64,000 bases of DNA from Ascaris suum (lineage: Eukaryota; Nematoda; Chromadorea; Rhabditida; Ascarididae), in NCBI GenBank assembly GCA_013433145.1, contig CM024168.1:17871868-17935867 (forward strand), read 5' to 3'. The translations under genes were made by a program, and so were the position numbers. Of this stretch, positions 12,801 to 23,399 are shown piece after piece (the first letter of the stretch is position 1; the number at the start of each line of letters is the position of its first letter). Below the pieces are notes generated by a model. The model made no database searches. It worked only from the letters and a program-made list of their open reading frames with translations, and was not told where the DNA came from.

Positions 12801-15800
12801 GCCATGAATATCTGCGCGCAATGTTCTTAAACGCCGAATGTTTGCACTAAGTTGATAACGTTTACTCTGCGACCACCGAACAGGTTCCATCTCCAAGTTT
12901 GGACCTGATAAGCTGGACAAAATGGCTAAGATCTCTGCTTTTTCATCTCGGCCTATCTAATTGGACGGTCAACTCTATTCCTTCAGGACGCTAAATTCAA
13001 ATATAGTGCAGGAAAGCAGAGACTATGCAACAGATTCACTGTGTAAGTAACTTTGTTATCTATAGGCCAAATGAGTTGAAACATCTTGAAAATTTCGTGG
13101 TCTACACTTGAATCGGAGTGATTATGGTAAAAGGGGCCTTTATTGCTCATGCCGCATGCTACGGTGGCGTACCGAATCAGTGCACCCAGTATCTCACAGT
13201 GCAGTGTTTTCAGCGTGGTGGGGTTGGATATGTTTTGAACGCTGGAAATGTGCTCATGAAGTGACATGCTTGGCATAATCAACTGTGCTCTTTTCAACTC
13301 TAGTTGTGCTGATACATAACGGATGGCTTTCTTATGAGGGTGTAGGGTTTCGATGAGAATTCCATCGCATATCCCTCACATTTATTCTGAGTCGAAGCTT
13401 GTTTGACTTTTCTCCTTCATTCGTTCCAGCACTCAGAGCATTACAGAGAACTCTACACATCAAAAGGTTTTATCAGATTTGTTTTGAAGCACTGAATAAA
13501 CCTATGCATAAAGGCTGTTATCCGCCGCCAGTAGAAACAAGCAGTAAAGGGCTCTTTTTATCTGAACTGCATTATAGGAGCATTTGAACTGCAGCAACTC
13601 ACAGGGAGTGAATGTGGAAGTGCGGCAAAACACGACATTTGCAGGCACTTTGATCTATCGTCATTAGCATAGTGGTGGAGCGTATTGCTGGCTATAGTGG
13701 CCTTCACGTATCAGGCGGCTGTTTTTGCGCATTTCAGTGCTAAGAAAGAGCAAACAATCTTTACTCCTTTAATTCATATCCAGGGAAACGCACTGCACTT
13801 GCTTTTTTACGGCTATAAAGATAGTTTTAAATCGTGCTCTCTTGGTTTCTCATTCATGCTTCTGCCTCAGAATTTATAAAACAGTGCGGATGAAGCTTAA
13901 TTTTCCTCTTTTCTCGTGAACGAAAGCTGCGAAAGGATTCTCTGACAAAATTTGCAAACGACAAAATATCATAGATATTTTCCCTTTTGTTATAGGACCA
14001 GAAATTCGTAGAGATATATTCATGGAACATTTTGTGTGATGAGTGTAGAAAGTTTATTGGTCAACACTATCGGACAGCTTTAAAGTTGCTAGCAGACTCG
14101 TCGAACCTAAGTAGAACGCATTCATCTGGGTCATCAAAGAAATATGCAGTTTACGTCTTACTTTCAGTACGTTTCTCTGTAGGTTTTCTTAGGTATTTTT
14201 ATGTATTTCGAAATGCTATTAAATGTCCGCAACGTATAACTGATTCAATAATCCCTAACTGCGGCTTTTCTTTACAGTAAAGTTCGCAGCGAGAGTAAGA
14301 AATGTTTTAGAAGAAAGTGCCGAGAATATATTAGCTTTATTTCCTCAAATCAAATTCTTACGGCCTAGAAGTTTCTCGAGGATTCGTGTTTGTTGCAAAA
14401 AGGAAAGATTTCAAAATTTTTGCAAGCAACGGTTTATATCGTTTGCGTGAAAACGATTCTTTTTTCAGTTTTATAACTGAATTCTACTCAGGGATACATT
14501 TCTCGTCGAGAATTTGAAACGGATTTTCAATGGAAATAGAAAGAGAACAAGAGTTCACTTGACCAGTTTTCATTAAATTGAGTTGTCGAAATCGCAACGA
14601 TAAGATGAGCATTTCTGCAAACATGCAAAGATTTGCGCGAGGCATTATGATATGATATCATAACTATAAAAAGACGATAAAACAAAGCGAAATCTACAAA
14701 GCGGTAGATAAGTTCAGCGGGTAAAAGAAGTGTTGTAGGGGTAGAGATCGGTTCTAAAGAAAGGAAATGTCTCATATTAATGTAACCAGGCGAAATGTCC
14801 GGTTGAGACCAAATGCTTCTGGCGCAAGTGTTCTAAGCAATCCTCAACAGCATACGACTATTAACGTCTTTGGGCGGGCGTCGGTCCCATAGTTAATGGA
14901 AAGAAGAGGATTAGGCTGGCTTAAGTGAGCCACAAGGTCTGAAAAGATTTCAGCGATACTACAGTGATTTTTTTAAATCACGGCAGCCGTTCTATCAAGT
15001 GCTTTCAGCGCCAGGACTCGAAAATAGTTGTGAAGGGTGCGTTGACATTTGTCCGTGGATGACTTCGTCGTAACCTCTAAGATTTTCAAATCAGCGTACT
15101 GACCATCATAGAATAATTCGGAGGATGTAATGGCCTCAGATTTGTGTGATACCAAGATTTCTCCATCGCAAGAGAGCGAGAGTTGAAGTATTACAGTTCT
15201 TTTGCGATCCTATGAACAAAAAACCTTCAGCCGCTTTCTTTGACAATATTATGATTACTAAAACAAAATGAACAAATTTAAATGCAGTGCTAATATTTCA
15301 TGCAATCAATGAGGACGTTATATGAAAGTATTCGGGGGGAGGGGGGGGGAATTATGTCTACGGATTTTCTAAGAAGTAAATTTCGATATTAACGAACGTT
15401 CAGGACAACGCCAGAGCAGAAGCTGCAGATCGTAGAGGAGTGTCAACGAAGAGGTGAAACAGTCGCAGTTACAGGGGGCGGCGTCAACGATGCCCCCGCA
15501 CTTGCAAAAGCCAACGTCGGCATCGCAATGGGTGTCAACGGTATGAATTTTTTTTTTTGCAACACCTTACACATCCCCTAAGATTTTTTCATTCGTCACA
15601 CTTAGAGGCTCACTTGTTGAGTTCATCGGAAAAGAATGTTGTGCCTTACTTTGCACAAGCTTCACGATTATTTCCGTGCTGAGTGGATGCACTGTTGCTA
15701 ACTCTTCGATTATTCGTACAATTCTCCCGATTTGAATCCATGAAATTGGCAGAAAACGGTTCAAAATGATAAGAATTGGAAAGGATGCATGAATACGAAT

Positions 15801-18800
15801 CCATTTTGTTCAAAACTTCAATAAAAATGTGACGAAAAGAAGTTTTTTCACTTATGTTTAGACATCAGGAATTATGGAATTAATGTGTAGTATTGTTGTT
15901 GATAGCAGGCCCTGTTGCAAAGGGTGAAATTTCTCAAGTTCCGGAGAGTTTTTCCCATTCCAGATTTTTAAAATAATTTCCTGTTCTTGTAATCAGAAAG
16001 GTTTCATCTATTTCAAGTGTTGCTTTATAATGCTAAAATAGCGAGTCTGCTATCCACCCATGAACGCAACACATATTGTTGAAGTAGGAAATAGGTGTGA
16101 TTGGAAAGAGGATGTAAGATAAATACAGGTCGGTATGAAGAGTTGTTAACCCTTTGATAAAGAGTGTTTTCTGTCTAAAAGTCGATTTTTCCTTGCAGCG
16201 AGATTGCACATTTTTCTAAACTTTTGTTTTCCATCATTGTTGTCCACATCAGTTCGTCCCTAAATGAGTGAAGCGTATTGTAGAAGAATTATTGAGCATC
16301 GCCCTTACGCAAACGTATGCGTATTAAAAGCGGAAATAAATCTGCACCATATGAATGCGATTTCCGACGGTTAAAGTGTGTTTGGGTTCCTCTTAAGGTA
16401 CTGAGCAGCTGTGCTTAGATTGGTAGTGAGGAGGAACATAAGCATGGAGCTAACAACTTAGGCGCCAACTTAAAATCAACACGAATGTTAAGTAACTCGT
16501 GATGTTTAAGAATCGAAAAACATGTCTCTTCTGTTTTCAATTACTTCAGGCAGCGACATTGCGAAACAGGCGGCCGATATAATTTTGACAGACGACAACT
16601 TTGCCTCCGTCGTGAAGGGAATCGAAGAGGGTCGCCTGCTGTTCGATAATCTTCGTCTCTCAATCGCGTACACCCTCGCGCATTTATGGCCAGAGATATT
16701 CCCTGTTGTACTACAATTCACACTTGGAATGCCACTAGGACTTTCACCGCTACAGGTTTCGCTATTACTTAAATATGCTGTCTAAAATCTTACATGCTTG
16801 AATTGTCTGGTGTTTGATATCAAGCTTTGGTTTTGGTATATTAACTAGAGTGGTGACTAAGGTAGCGACTGAGGACACTTCTGGTGGATGGAGATGAATT
16901 CACGATATTAGTTTATCAGCAGTCAGGCAGTAAATGGAATCGCGGATTGATTTGAACGTAATGAATAGGCTCTAGAGAACAAAAAAAACTACGCATTTGC
17001 AAACTTCTTCTTCGAGAATTCTTCACGAATTGTTGTTCAAGTTGAAATGAAAACAAGTATGAGGGCAGCAGGCGAGAGACTGTGGTGTTTTTGGCCTACT
17101 TTAACCTTAAACTAAGATAATGAAGTCAGCAGAAATAAATTTCATGATGAAGTTCGGCGAGCTTTTAAACGTTATTGCAGTTTTGAATGACAGCTTCATC
17201 GTTGACATTGCACTGTATCGAAATGTATGCCCATATCTCACGGGGTGTCTGCGTATGTGCGTCCTTCCTTCAATTGATCGCTTTCCTTCATAGACAAGGC
17301 TTCAGCAATGATGTATCTTAAATAATAGCCCACACTTTAGAAAGCTCCTTCAAGTCACCCTTTTGCACAGTTTCCTCTTTTTTTGCAGGAGCACATTATG
17401 CAATCATCATATTTCTCTTCGTAAACTTCACTTTCAAGTGGCGAATCAGCTAGGGTTCAGCTCGTGAAATTCGTTTCCCGTTAGAATACCTACGTCGGAG
17501 TCATCTTTCACAAACATTTCTGTTTCTACCTGCCCGTTTTTGTAAGATCTTTGGGACTTGAAAGAGTTATAAAACTTGTGCACTAAGTTTTGCTGTGATG
17601 CAACCATTCGAAAACATGTTAAAAAAAACGAATTTCAATGGCTGACAGATGGGATAGTTTGTACAAATGGGAAAATGCGTTTTTCTGTGTTGAGGTAGTT
17701 TTGTTCTTGAATTTTCTCAGTGTTTGTTGGTCGATCTTACCCCGCAGTTTGAAAGGCGCACTTCGCGGTATTTCGCCTGATCCCCTTCCTCATTTTTATA
17801 GGTGCGAAATGATGACATCATATCTGTCTGCGTATGTACGTATCTGTCTGTCTAGCTGGTTCAACGCGAAGACTACCGAACTTAAGACGACAAAATTTGA
17901 TGCATGTAATGCACATTATATTTTTACCTTCTGCATCATATTTCATATCAAAGTGCATTTTGTGTCAGCCACATTTCGTGCCGCCTCCTCTGGCATGCTT
18001 CTTCACTTATTAGTGGGCTGTGAACACTTCAAGGCGCTGTGCAGTTGACCTCCACAAATTCAATAAATTGGATGGTGTGGATGAGGCATGAATTTTCTGG
18101 TCGAGTATATACAGGCTTTCGCTCATATGGGAAACACATCAGTTGATATTATTTCATTTTCATATTACGTTGTTATTTTCGTTCGCAAAGGGCGATGTAG
18201 CAGAATCATGTTTGGCTCAATGTGTATGTGCTTCTCTCCATTGTTTTAGCTCTAAGCGGAGGCTAAAGCTTTAACACCCATTGAAAATATTCCATACTGT
18301 GGGGTGATTACTAAGTATAACCGCTATTCTGTGTCTGTTTCTACCAATGCTAACAACATACTATAACTAACTTTGTCTTATTCAGTTCTGCATGGAGAAA
18401 GAGCTCATTCTCCATCTTTTGCTGTGCTGTTCAGAAATGTCCCAACTGTAGTTGCAGGTATACTAACAAGCTTGCTCCTTCCAAGAAGGCAACACTTTCA
18501 GATGAGGTTATACTTTTGCGCAGCAGACTTTTCTTTACGGTATATAATAATGTTCGCAGATGATCAAGAGAAGGCTGGTGTACGTTACAAGTGCAAGACG
18601 TGTTGCACACAGTTCAATGAACTTATTTTTTTCTAGATCTTGAGCATTGATCTGGCAAGTGAATTGCCGCCTGCAATTTCGTTGGCCTATGAAAGCCCCG
18701 AAACCGATATTATGAATACTCGACCGCGAAGACGAGTTGCTAGGCTTGTCTCACGCTCGTTACTTGTATATTCTTACCTGTGTGCAGGGACGATAATCAC

Positions 18801-20841
18801 TGCGGGATGCATTATGGCTTATCTTTCCGTTTATTGGTGAGTGCAATTTTGTCGACATTGGCCGCATACCCCTCATTTTCGCTAGCCTTCTCCTATTATT
18901 CCATCTTTTTTTCTTTTGACTGTACCTTCCAAACAACGAATAGAAATGTTTTTCATGAGATTTAAGCCTGTTCAAACCATTATTAGTACTGACGGATTGA
19001 TTGTCCCTAAAGTAGTTAGCATTATTTTTTCTTTTACGGCACTACTGAGCGGACATTGGACGGTCATCGCAGATGTTGCGGCTGTCCTCCGCAAGATTCC
19101 AACCCTCTACAGCGCCGAGGTGGTGAACTGCTGTCGTAGCTCGCGCGGTAGCTTCCACCCCTCAGATTTTAGCTGAAATTCCACTGTCTTTTGACAGGTC
19201 TGTTGTAACCAGAGAATGGAGGAGAGTGCATAATATAAGAAGCACGTTTGCAGTAGGCCATCCGCTCGTTCTTGAGAGAGAGCTTTTGAAATCTTTCAAG
19301 CTCACAACAATCCTAAGAAGTAAGAGACTCCATCTCTTAAAAACACTAAATTATGGATTGCTTTCCATCAGTTTTTCGTCAATTGTGGTTAATATGAATA
19401 ATTATTGAAGTATTCTCATCCCCCCTAATTTCTCAGCGATCTGAAATAATGTTGAGGTTGACTTTGTTCTCAGAACAAATTCAGAACTCTATAACAGAGT
19501 GTGTGTGCATAAAAACATTGCATTGTACCTTATCTCGTCGCTTTTTCATTTCACTTATGCATTTAATTGCAGGACTCATGGAATCGCTCTCGCAGACTTG
19601 CTCTTTTCAGCGGAATATCATTGGAAAATCGGCGCAGAGAACTTCACAACTAGCACTGGACTAATCTTCTCTGAGTCCGAGCAACTTTATATAAAAGGTC
19701 AAGCCGCCGCCGCATGGCAAATTACTCTCGTCCTTGCCCAGGTCACTTTGGCAAATTTTACCTGAGAGCACATTCTTGACACCTTCTCTTACAGACATCC
19801 TATAAGAAAAGTATGCAGAGGACACTTCACCATTTGCTTCAGGAAATGTTCTTTGATCTCCTGGGTGTTAACCCCAGCAGTTGCGGCACATTTGAGTCTT
19901 TATCAGCAGACGAAAGAGATACTTATTTCCGCAACCAGTAGATCTAAATAATTTTTTAAAAAACCTTGGGCCATTACTGGTTTGTCGAATGCAAAATAGG
20001 ACTCCAGAGTCGTTTTCTGCGTTGAATGCAAGCGATTTAGAGCGAATATTATAGGCATGAGCGAAAGCTATTTAGAACAAAACTTTCTGCAACACTTCTA
20101 CATATCACACTGGAGGTGACTGCTGCTATGAAGGCGTTTCAGCAGTGTGGCTTACGCTCAGAACGGTTTCAAATGTCAGTCGGTATTATCGGCAGCATTA
20201 TGAAAGTTTGGATTGCAGGTATTTCACTTGTACATGTGTACTACACGCCGGAGTTCATTCTTTCGTCACGGCATCACAAATCTCGTCTCCGTTTTCGCCG
20301 TTATAATTGAAATCCTACTGCTGAACTTGTTCGTTTATACGCCAGCCGTGCAATACATCATGGACACACGTACGCCTCCCTCTGAGGTCCACTTCTAGAG
20401 ATCTTTGAATTTGATTTGCTGTTTTGTTCGGAAATTGTTGACGTTAAGACCTGCCTATCATCATCCAACAAAGGAAACGTAGCTGTGGAGGGCGGATGAA
20501 TGCTGGATATAGTATGAGCAAGTCTAAGATAAGTAACACCTTGTTTGTTGCCTACCTTGACATTTCGAAAATTTTCCTTCGTCCTCGCTGTCTCCTGGAC
20601 TAGCTGGACTTCGAGTTTGTTATATATTCATGGCGTTGTAACGTGGTTTCATTTGAAACTGATGCTGCCGAGGGGCGATGATGCTCCAGAAGATGAGGCA
20701 GTTTCTCAATAAATGACACCATTTTAGGTGTGGATGTATGGGCCAATTGTGGGGGCGGTACTTCTGGTTTACAATGAGACGCGGAAATTCTGTATTCGCC
20801 GTTGGCCCAAGAATCCTCTCGTAAGGATCTTCAAGTGGTAG
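754..20841 (+). CDS. Na,K-ATPase alpha-like P-type (P2C) ATPase, C-terminal part, gene span of seven exons
   Basis: Exons 754-881, 15404-15540, 16550-16755, 18637-18836, 19573-19741, 20219-20386 and 20728-20841 join in phase to give about 350 residues. They cover the end of the P domain, M5-M10 and the C-terminus of a P2C ATPase. Recognisable parts, in order, are the FARTTPEQK stretch, a hinge motif reading [34 protein letters not shown]5 with WPE, M6 with [16 protein letters not shown], and a C-terminal RKFCIRRWP tail. The phosphorylation site DKTGT and the N-terminal half lie outside the window. Oddities are the missing hinge aspartate, altered ion-site residues in M5/M6, no SYGQ motif in the M7-M8 loop, and a 14.5 kb intron that contains paramyosin. 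The family resembles nematode CATP-1/2/3-type paralogues more than the housekeeping pump EAT-6. Membrane location follows from the family. Confidence 0.88.
882..6411 (+). other. First part of the ATPase giant intron, upstream of paramyosin
   Basis: No further ATPase exons and no other recognisable gene were seen. Short open frames on both strands in 902-1270, 2219-2721 and 3965-4582 have no family resemblance. The last few hundred bases presumably hold the paramyosin promoter and contain a cluster of palindromes, listed separately. Confidence 0.5.
6166..6244. repeat. Cluster of palindromes upstream of paramyosin
   Basis: Three nested or adjacent dyads occur about 250-330 bases before the paramyosin start. 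The first is GCTGCGT/ACGCAGC around one base (6166-6180). The second is a perfect 16-base palindrome TGCCTGAGCTCAGGCA (6220-6235). The third is an enclosing pair, ATAGTGGC (6183-6190) with GCCACTAT (6237-6244). Their placement suggests regulatory binding sites or a cruciform-capable element; this is inference. Confidence 0.5.
6412..6419 (+). promoter_or_regulatory. Possible trans-splice or 5' UTR acceptor of paramyosin
   Basis: A pyrimidine-rich tract ending in TTCCTTAG lies 78 bases before the paramyosin ATG. It has the form of a nematode 3' splice site, and no upstream coding exon is needed because the first coding exon already carries the family's N-terminus. A spliced-leader acceptor here would give this nested gene its own mRNA 5' end. 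This is inferred from position and sequence only. Confidence 0.35.
6498..8408 (+). CDS. unc-15: Paramyosin exon 1 (residues 1-637)
   Basis: A 1911-base open exon encodes the head and most of the rod. Its donor is GTAAGC at 8409, and the open frame running past it to 8465 is intronic read-through. Codon use is richer in G and C than the flanking introns, which explains the many long antisense and out-of-frame shadow ORFs here. Confidence 0.97.
6498..11741 (+). CDS. unc-15: Paramyosin, complete gene of two coding exons
   Basis: The joined exons encode 869 residues, close to the roughly 880 of C. elegans UNC-15. Paramyosin forms the core of invertebrate muscle thick filaments, with myosin packed around it. 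The protein starts with a short non-helical head ([13 protein letters not shown]) and then enters the conserved [18 protein letters not shown] segment. It is an uninterrupted heptad coiled coil rich in E, K, R, Q and L up to a short non-helical tail ending VYVVEED. The single intron (8409-11042, GT-AG, phase 0) joins EEAH to VRISDL, where the C. elegans protein reads EEANGRISDL. The ATG at 6498 is chosen because it gives the family's N-terminus. The gene lies wholly inside an intron of the ATPase, on the same strand. No defects are seen. Confidence 0.98.
9085..9105. repeat. Poly-C followed by poly-A tract
   Basis: Thirteen C residues are followed directly by eight A residues inside the paramyosin intron. 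Similar long C or G runs recur through the window (15334-15349, 48172-48188, 50899-50915, 62249-62261). Confidence 0.9.
9501..9560. repeat. CTGT/TGCC-rich tetranucleotide-like simple repeat
   Basis: A run of degenerate TGCC, TGTT and CTGT units ends in a short CTCTCTCT stretch. A similar TCTGTCTG motif occurs at about 17823-17852 in an ATPase intron, so both may belong to a dispersed repeat family. Confidence 0.6.
11043..11741 (+). CDS. unc-15: Paramyosin exon 2 (residues 638-869)
   Basis: The acceptor AATTTCAG ends at 11042 and the exon opens with [20 protein letters not shown]. It holds the C-terminal rod, including [34 protein letters not shown] and [18 protein letters not shown], followed by the tailpiece and a TAA at 11739-11741. 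All of these are near-identical to the C. elegans protein. Confidence 0.97.
   Translation: MRISDLTSINSNLTAIKNKLETELSTAQADLDEVTKELHAADERANRALADAARAVQELHEEQEHSMKIDALRKSLEEQVKQLQVQIQEAEAAALLGGKRVIAKLETRIRDLEVALDEETRRHKETQSALRKKDRRIKEVQMQIDEEHKMYVMAQDTADRLLEKLNIQKRQLGEAEAMTMQNLQRVRRYQRELEDAEGRADQAESSLQLIRAKHRSTVAIGKATDVYVVEED
11742..15403 (+). other. Second part of the ATPase giant intron, with paramyosin 3' UTR
   Basis: This presumably begins with the paramyosin 3' UTR; I found no clear AATAAA signal near its start. No ATPase exon or other gene is recognised. A G-rich tract lies at 15334-15349, just before the next ATPase exon. Confidence 0.5.
15404..15540 (+). CDS. ATPase exon B (hinge motif)
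   Basis: The acceptor is GTTCAG ending at 15403 and the donor is GTATGA at 15541. The first base completes the arginine codon of exon A, giving [19 protein letters not shown]. The exon then reads [25 protein letters not shown]. The canonical hinge is TGDGVNDxPAL, and its first aspartate (Mg-coordinating in Na,K-ATPase) is glycine here (GGC). The exon ends one base into a glycine codon. Confidence 0.95.
16550..16755 (+). CDS. ATPase exon C (end of P domain and M5)
   Basis: The acceptor TTACTTCAG ends at 16549 and the donor GTTTCG starts at 16756. The exon encodes [38 protein letters not shown] and then M5 with [12 protein letters not shown]. The P2C glutamate in PE is kept. Compared with Na,K-ATPase (TSNIPE), the serine and asparagine ion ligands are replaced by histidine and leucine. 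The exon ends in phase 0. Confidence 0.95.
16756..18636 (+). other. ATPase intron C-D
   Basis: An intron of about 1.9 kb. It contains a 136-codon open frame (17638-18048) preceded by TCTGTCTG-type repeats. I recognise no domain in it and regard it as a probable dispersed-repeat fragment or chance opening. Confidence 0.5.
18637..18836 (+). CDS. ATPase exon D (M6 and M7)
   Basis: The acceptor TTTTTTCTAG ends at 18636 and the donor GTGAGT starts at 18837. The exon encodes M6 ([19 protein letters not shown]), the loop [12 protein letters not shown] and M7 ([16 protein letters not shown]). The Na,K-ATPase M6 ligands in IDLGTD correspond to IDLASE here, so one carboxylate is glutamate instead of aspartate. 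The exon ends with TG, which is completed to tryptophan by the next exon. Confidence 0.95.
19573..19741 (+). CDS. ATPase exon E (M7-M8 loop and M8)
   Basis: The acceptor AATTGCAG ends at 19572 and the donor GTCACT starts at 19742. The exon encodes the extracellular loop ([20 protein letters not shown], then [16 protein letters not shown]) and M8 ([13 protein letters not shown]). In Na,K- and H,K-ATPases this loop carries SYGQ, which binds the beta subunit. No such motif is present. Phases fit on both sides. Confidence 0.88.
20219..20386 (+). CDS. ATPase exon F (M8-M9 and M10 start)
   Basis: The acceptor GATTGCAG ends at 20218. The exon encodes [20 protein letters not shown], matching the Na,K-ATPase DLVICKTRRNSVFQQG region, and then M9 ([19 protein letters not shown]). 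The donor GTCCAC at 20387 is weak but gives the phase needed by the final exon. Reading through instead meets a TAG at 20396-20398. Confidence 0.85.
20728..20841 (+). CDS. ATPase exon G (M10 and C-terminus)
   Basis: The acceptor CCATTTTAG ends at 20727. The exon encodes [20 protein letters not shown] then FCIRRWPKN, and ends IFKW followed by TAG. It matches the last membrane segment and the DEVRKLIIRRRPGGW tail of Na,K-ATPases in length and arrangement. The terminal tyrosine pair of true sodium pumps is absent. Confidence 0.9.
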   Translation: MWMYGPIVGAVLLVYNETRKFCIRRWPKNPLVRIFKW

Positions 20842-22900
20842 ACCGTTGCAGACGAAAGAGATCTCACGGGAAGCCCAATCGAACAATCGAAGATGGAATG
20901 AGGCCTCCCTTAACCCAGGATCCTCCCCGCACGACGAACTACGCTCTGTTTTGAATGAATGCACATGAAATACCTTGTGGTTATGCTACACAAGCGGTCG
21001 ATGTGCACTAACATTTTGGCAACTTGGAAGATTTCACCGATGCGTCTGTTTTTTGTGAAGACCGTTTCATAAACATTGACGACTGACCTACGAAAACGAG
21101 GGCGGGGAGGGGGGAATAAATTCCAGCCGGACCCTGGCCGGATTTTAACCCCTCCTCCCCCACTCAAAAAAACTATCCCACTAAAAGTACTTCACCCATC
21201 ACTTTCAGCAATTTTCCCGTGTGCACGATCTCCGTCGTGCCGTTACTGCTTGAAGAGCCACCGAACAAGACGCTCTGGTCTTATCATGGAAAGAACCCCA
21301 CCAAGACTTCCACAAACAAAATGCATCAAAGCCCGGTAGCTACAACAAAACAAGAAGTCGGTTTAGCCGAGGGGGGACGCAGAAAACATGCATGAAAACG
21401 AACAAAACCCACTAGCAGCAACCAAAGTAATTAACTCTCGAAAAACACGACATTATTGACAGATGACGCCCATTGACCAGCAAACAAATCTTTATTGTTC
21501 TAGTGCGTAAAGCGTGCGCTGAGAGAAAAAGGACATCTGCCGGCTAACGGCTAGGAGGGTGACGTATACAAGTGACAATTACTTCGCGGCAATTAATCAC
21601 TTCTCAAACACCACAACCTGGCAATAAGCATACGACACGGCGGCCATCTGCAGCTTACACACACCAAAGACACTATTTATAACTTGTACAACACCATCCA
21701 AATTATGCACAAATGTGAACAACGAACGCAGTATGCATGAGTCGCAGCATTTATCCGTTAACACACACTATAGGACTCAACCAGAACTTGAAGCTCCTAC
21801 TTAAGCTTTTGCAGCGGAATATTCGTCAAAAATTGAGACGTTAATCCCCCTAAATTCAAGATGGTCTATAGTTATGCGAGAGGAAAATCTTCATTCCGGC
21901 TTTTCATCTCAAAAGCCACATGCGCTTCGCATAAATGGTTTCATATTTCTCACTCAATGCTATATGCTCCTTTCTAATACAACCTTAATCGAATCGACAT
22001 CACAGCGGCCATTCAAAAACCCGAACATTATTGCATGAAGGGTCTTCTAAAGCTCTGAAACATGTGTTGTGGTAGCCAAAGCTATGACCTGGAACGAACC
22101 AAAAGCCGCTCAAAACAGAGGTATTTCGATACAAGCACAAACAAGGAAGAAATATCCGCCCGGAATCTGCAGTTTGGCTCGAACAAATAGAAGAGAAGTT
22201 ATATCCGCTCGGGGTTCCCTGTTTTTCTTTTGCACCTGCTCCCGATGACTAATACATCCGCTTTCCGTCATTCCCTAGCGCCCGCTACTTTCTGCAATCG
22301 TAACGCTTTGCTGCCTGTGGACCCTTTCGAATGTCTTGCGGTAAGAAAAACTGCTCCCGCTTCTTAAAGCAGGTTTTTGCCCAGTTTATAAACTTTTCCT
22401 TTCCTCTAAATACCCGCCCGACAACATAGTGATCCTGAACTGTTAGATCTTTAGGTGACGAAATAGTGTCTTAGGCGATTCCCGACGAAGATCTTACATC
22501 TTACAGCTTTGGAAACATGAGACTTTCAAATGTCCAGTTCCGGTCCTCGAAAACCTTATAAGAGAACACTTCGTACAACTTCCGGCGATGCAAAAGCAGT
22601 GATAATTCGTTTGTGGTAAGACAAAGACGGGAAGATGCTGATCATAGCAGCGACGCACTCCAATTAGCATGAGGTTTATAACGAGCAGTCGATAGAACGG
22701 CCCTTCCCTTGTTAGCATATAAACAGTGATCGTAAATTACAGCATTATTAATATCTTAATGGCCGGCGTATGTGCATATAAACGTTGGTAAAATTTACCA
22801 CGTAGGAACGTAGAAAATCAAAAAAGAATTGACTAAAGAAAGTATTAAAAACAGGTGAAAACAGACACACTATCAAAGGACGACAGATTTTTTGCCAGAA
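20842..22900. other. Intergenic region 3' of the ATPase
   Basis: An AATAAA at 21115-21120 could serve as the ATPase polyadenylation signal. G-rich and C-rich stretches near 21100-21165 resemble a dispersed repeat. No g6ene could be recognised in the rest. Confidence 0.4.
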
Positions 22901-23399
22901 GATAGAGGCGATGAGGCGTTCACCAGCACAGCTAACCCATTTAAAATTCGTCTCATCAATCCATTTACTTGTGGCAGAACGAGCCGTTGCAAACGTGTCA
23001 TTTCGTGGTAAAAAGCAGCTAGAAACCTGTTTCTGCAAGAAGTTGGGATGATACGAACAGAAGCATTGCATATATAGCGTTTGCACAAGCTCATATTTCA
23101 GGTTGTGAAAAGAAGCGATCAGAACCGCCGGAGAACATCTCAATCATTTCTACACCATGTTTTGCCTTTCCACCAAAATAGCATCCCCAAATCTTATTGC
23201 CACCCATCAAGCTCAACGAGCCTTAGTCAACGCATCCATCTCGAATGAGGAATCATTCAAAAATGCTGCCATTCGAAGCCGATATTTCTATGATCAATCT
23301 CATACTGATTCACCACTTCCTCACATATACCTTGATGAAGCCAAAGGTGCTCCAACTTGGCGTACAGTTCGTGGTTCAAATGTAGCGGATTACCACGCC

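Noticed and set aside
13655..13700. A-box-like motif suggesting a tRNA gene
   Set aside because: TAGCATAGTGG resembles an A box, but no B box or cloverleaf could be found at the right distance.
20213..20398. ATPase ending at the TAG at 20396-20398
   Set aside because: Stopping there would remove the last membrane segment. An in-phase exon at 20728-20841 supplies a proper M10 and RRWP tail.
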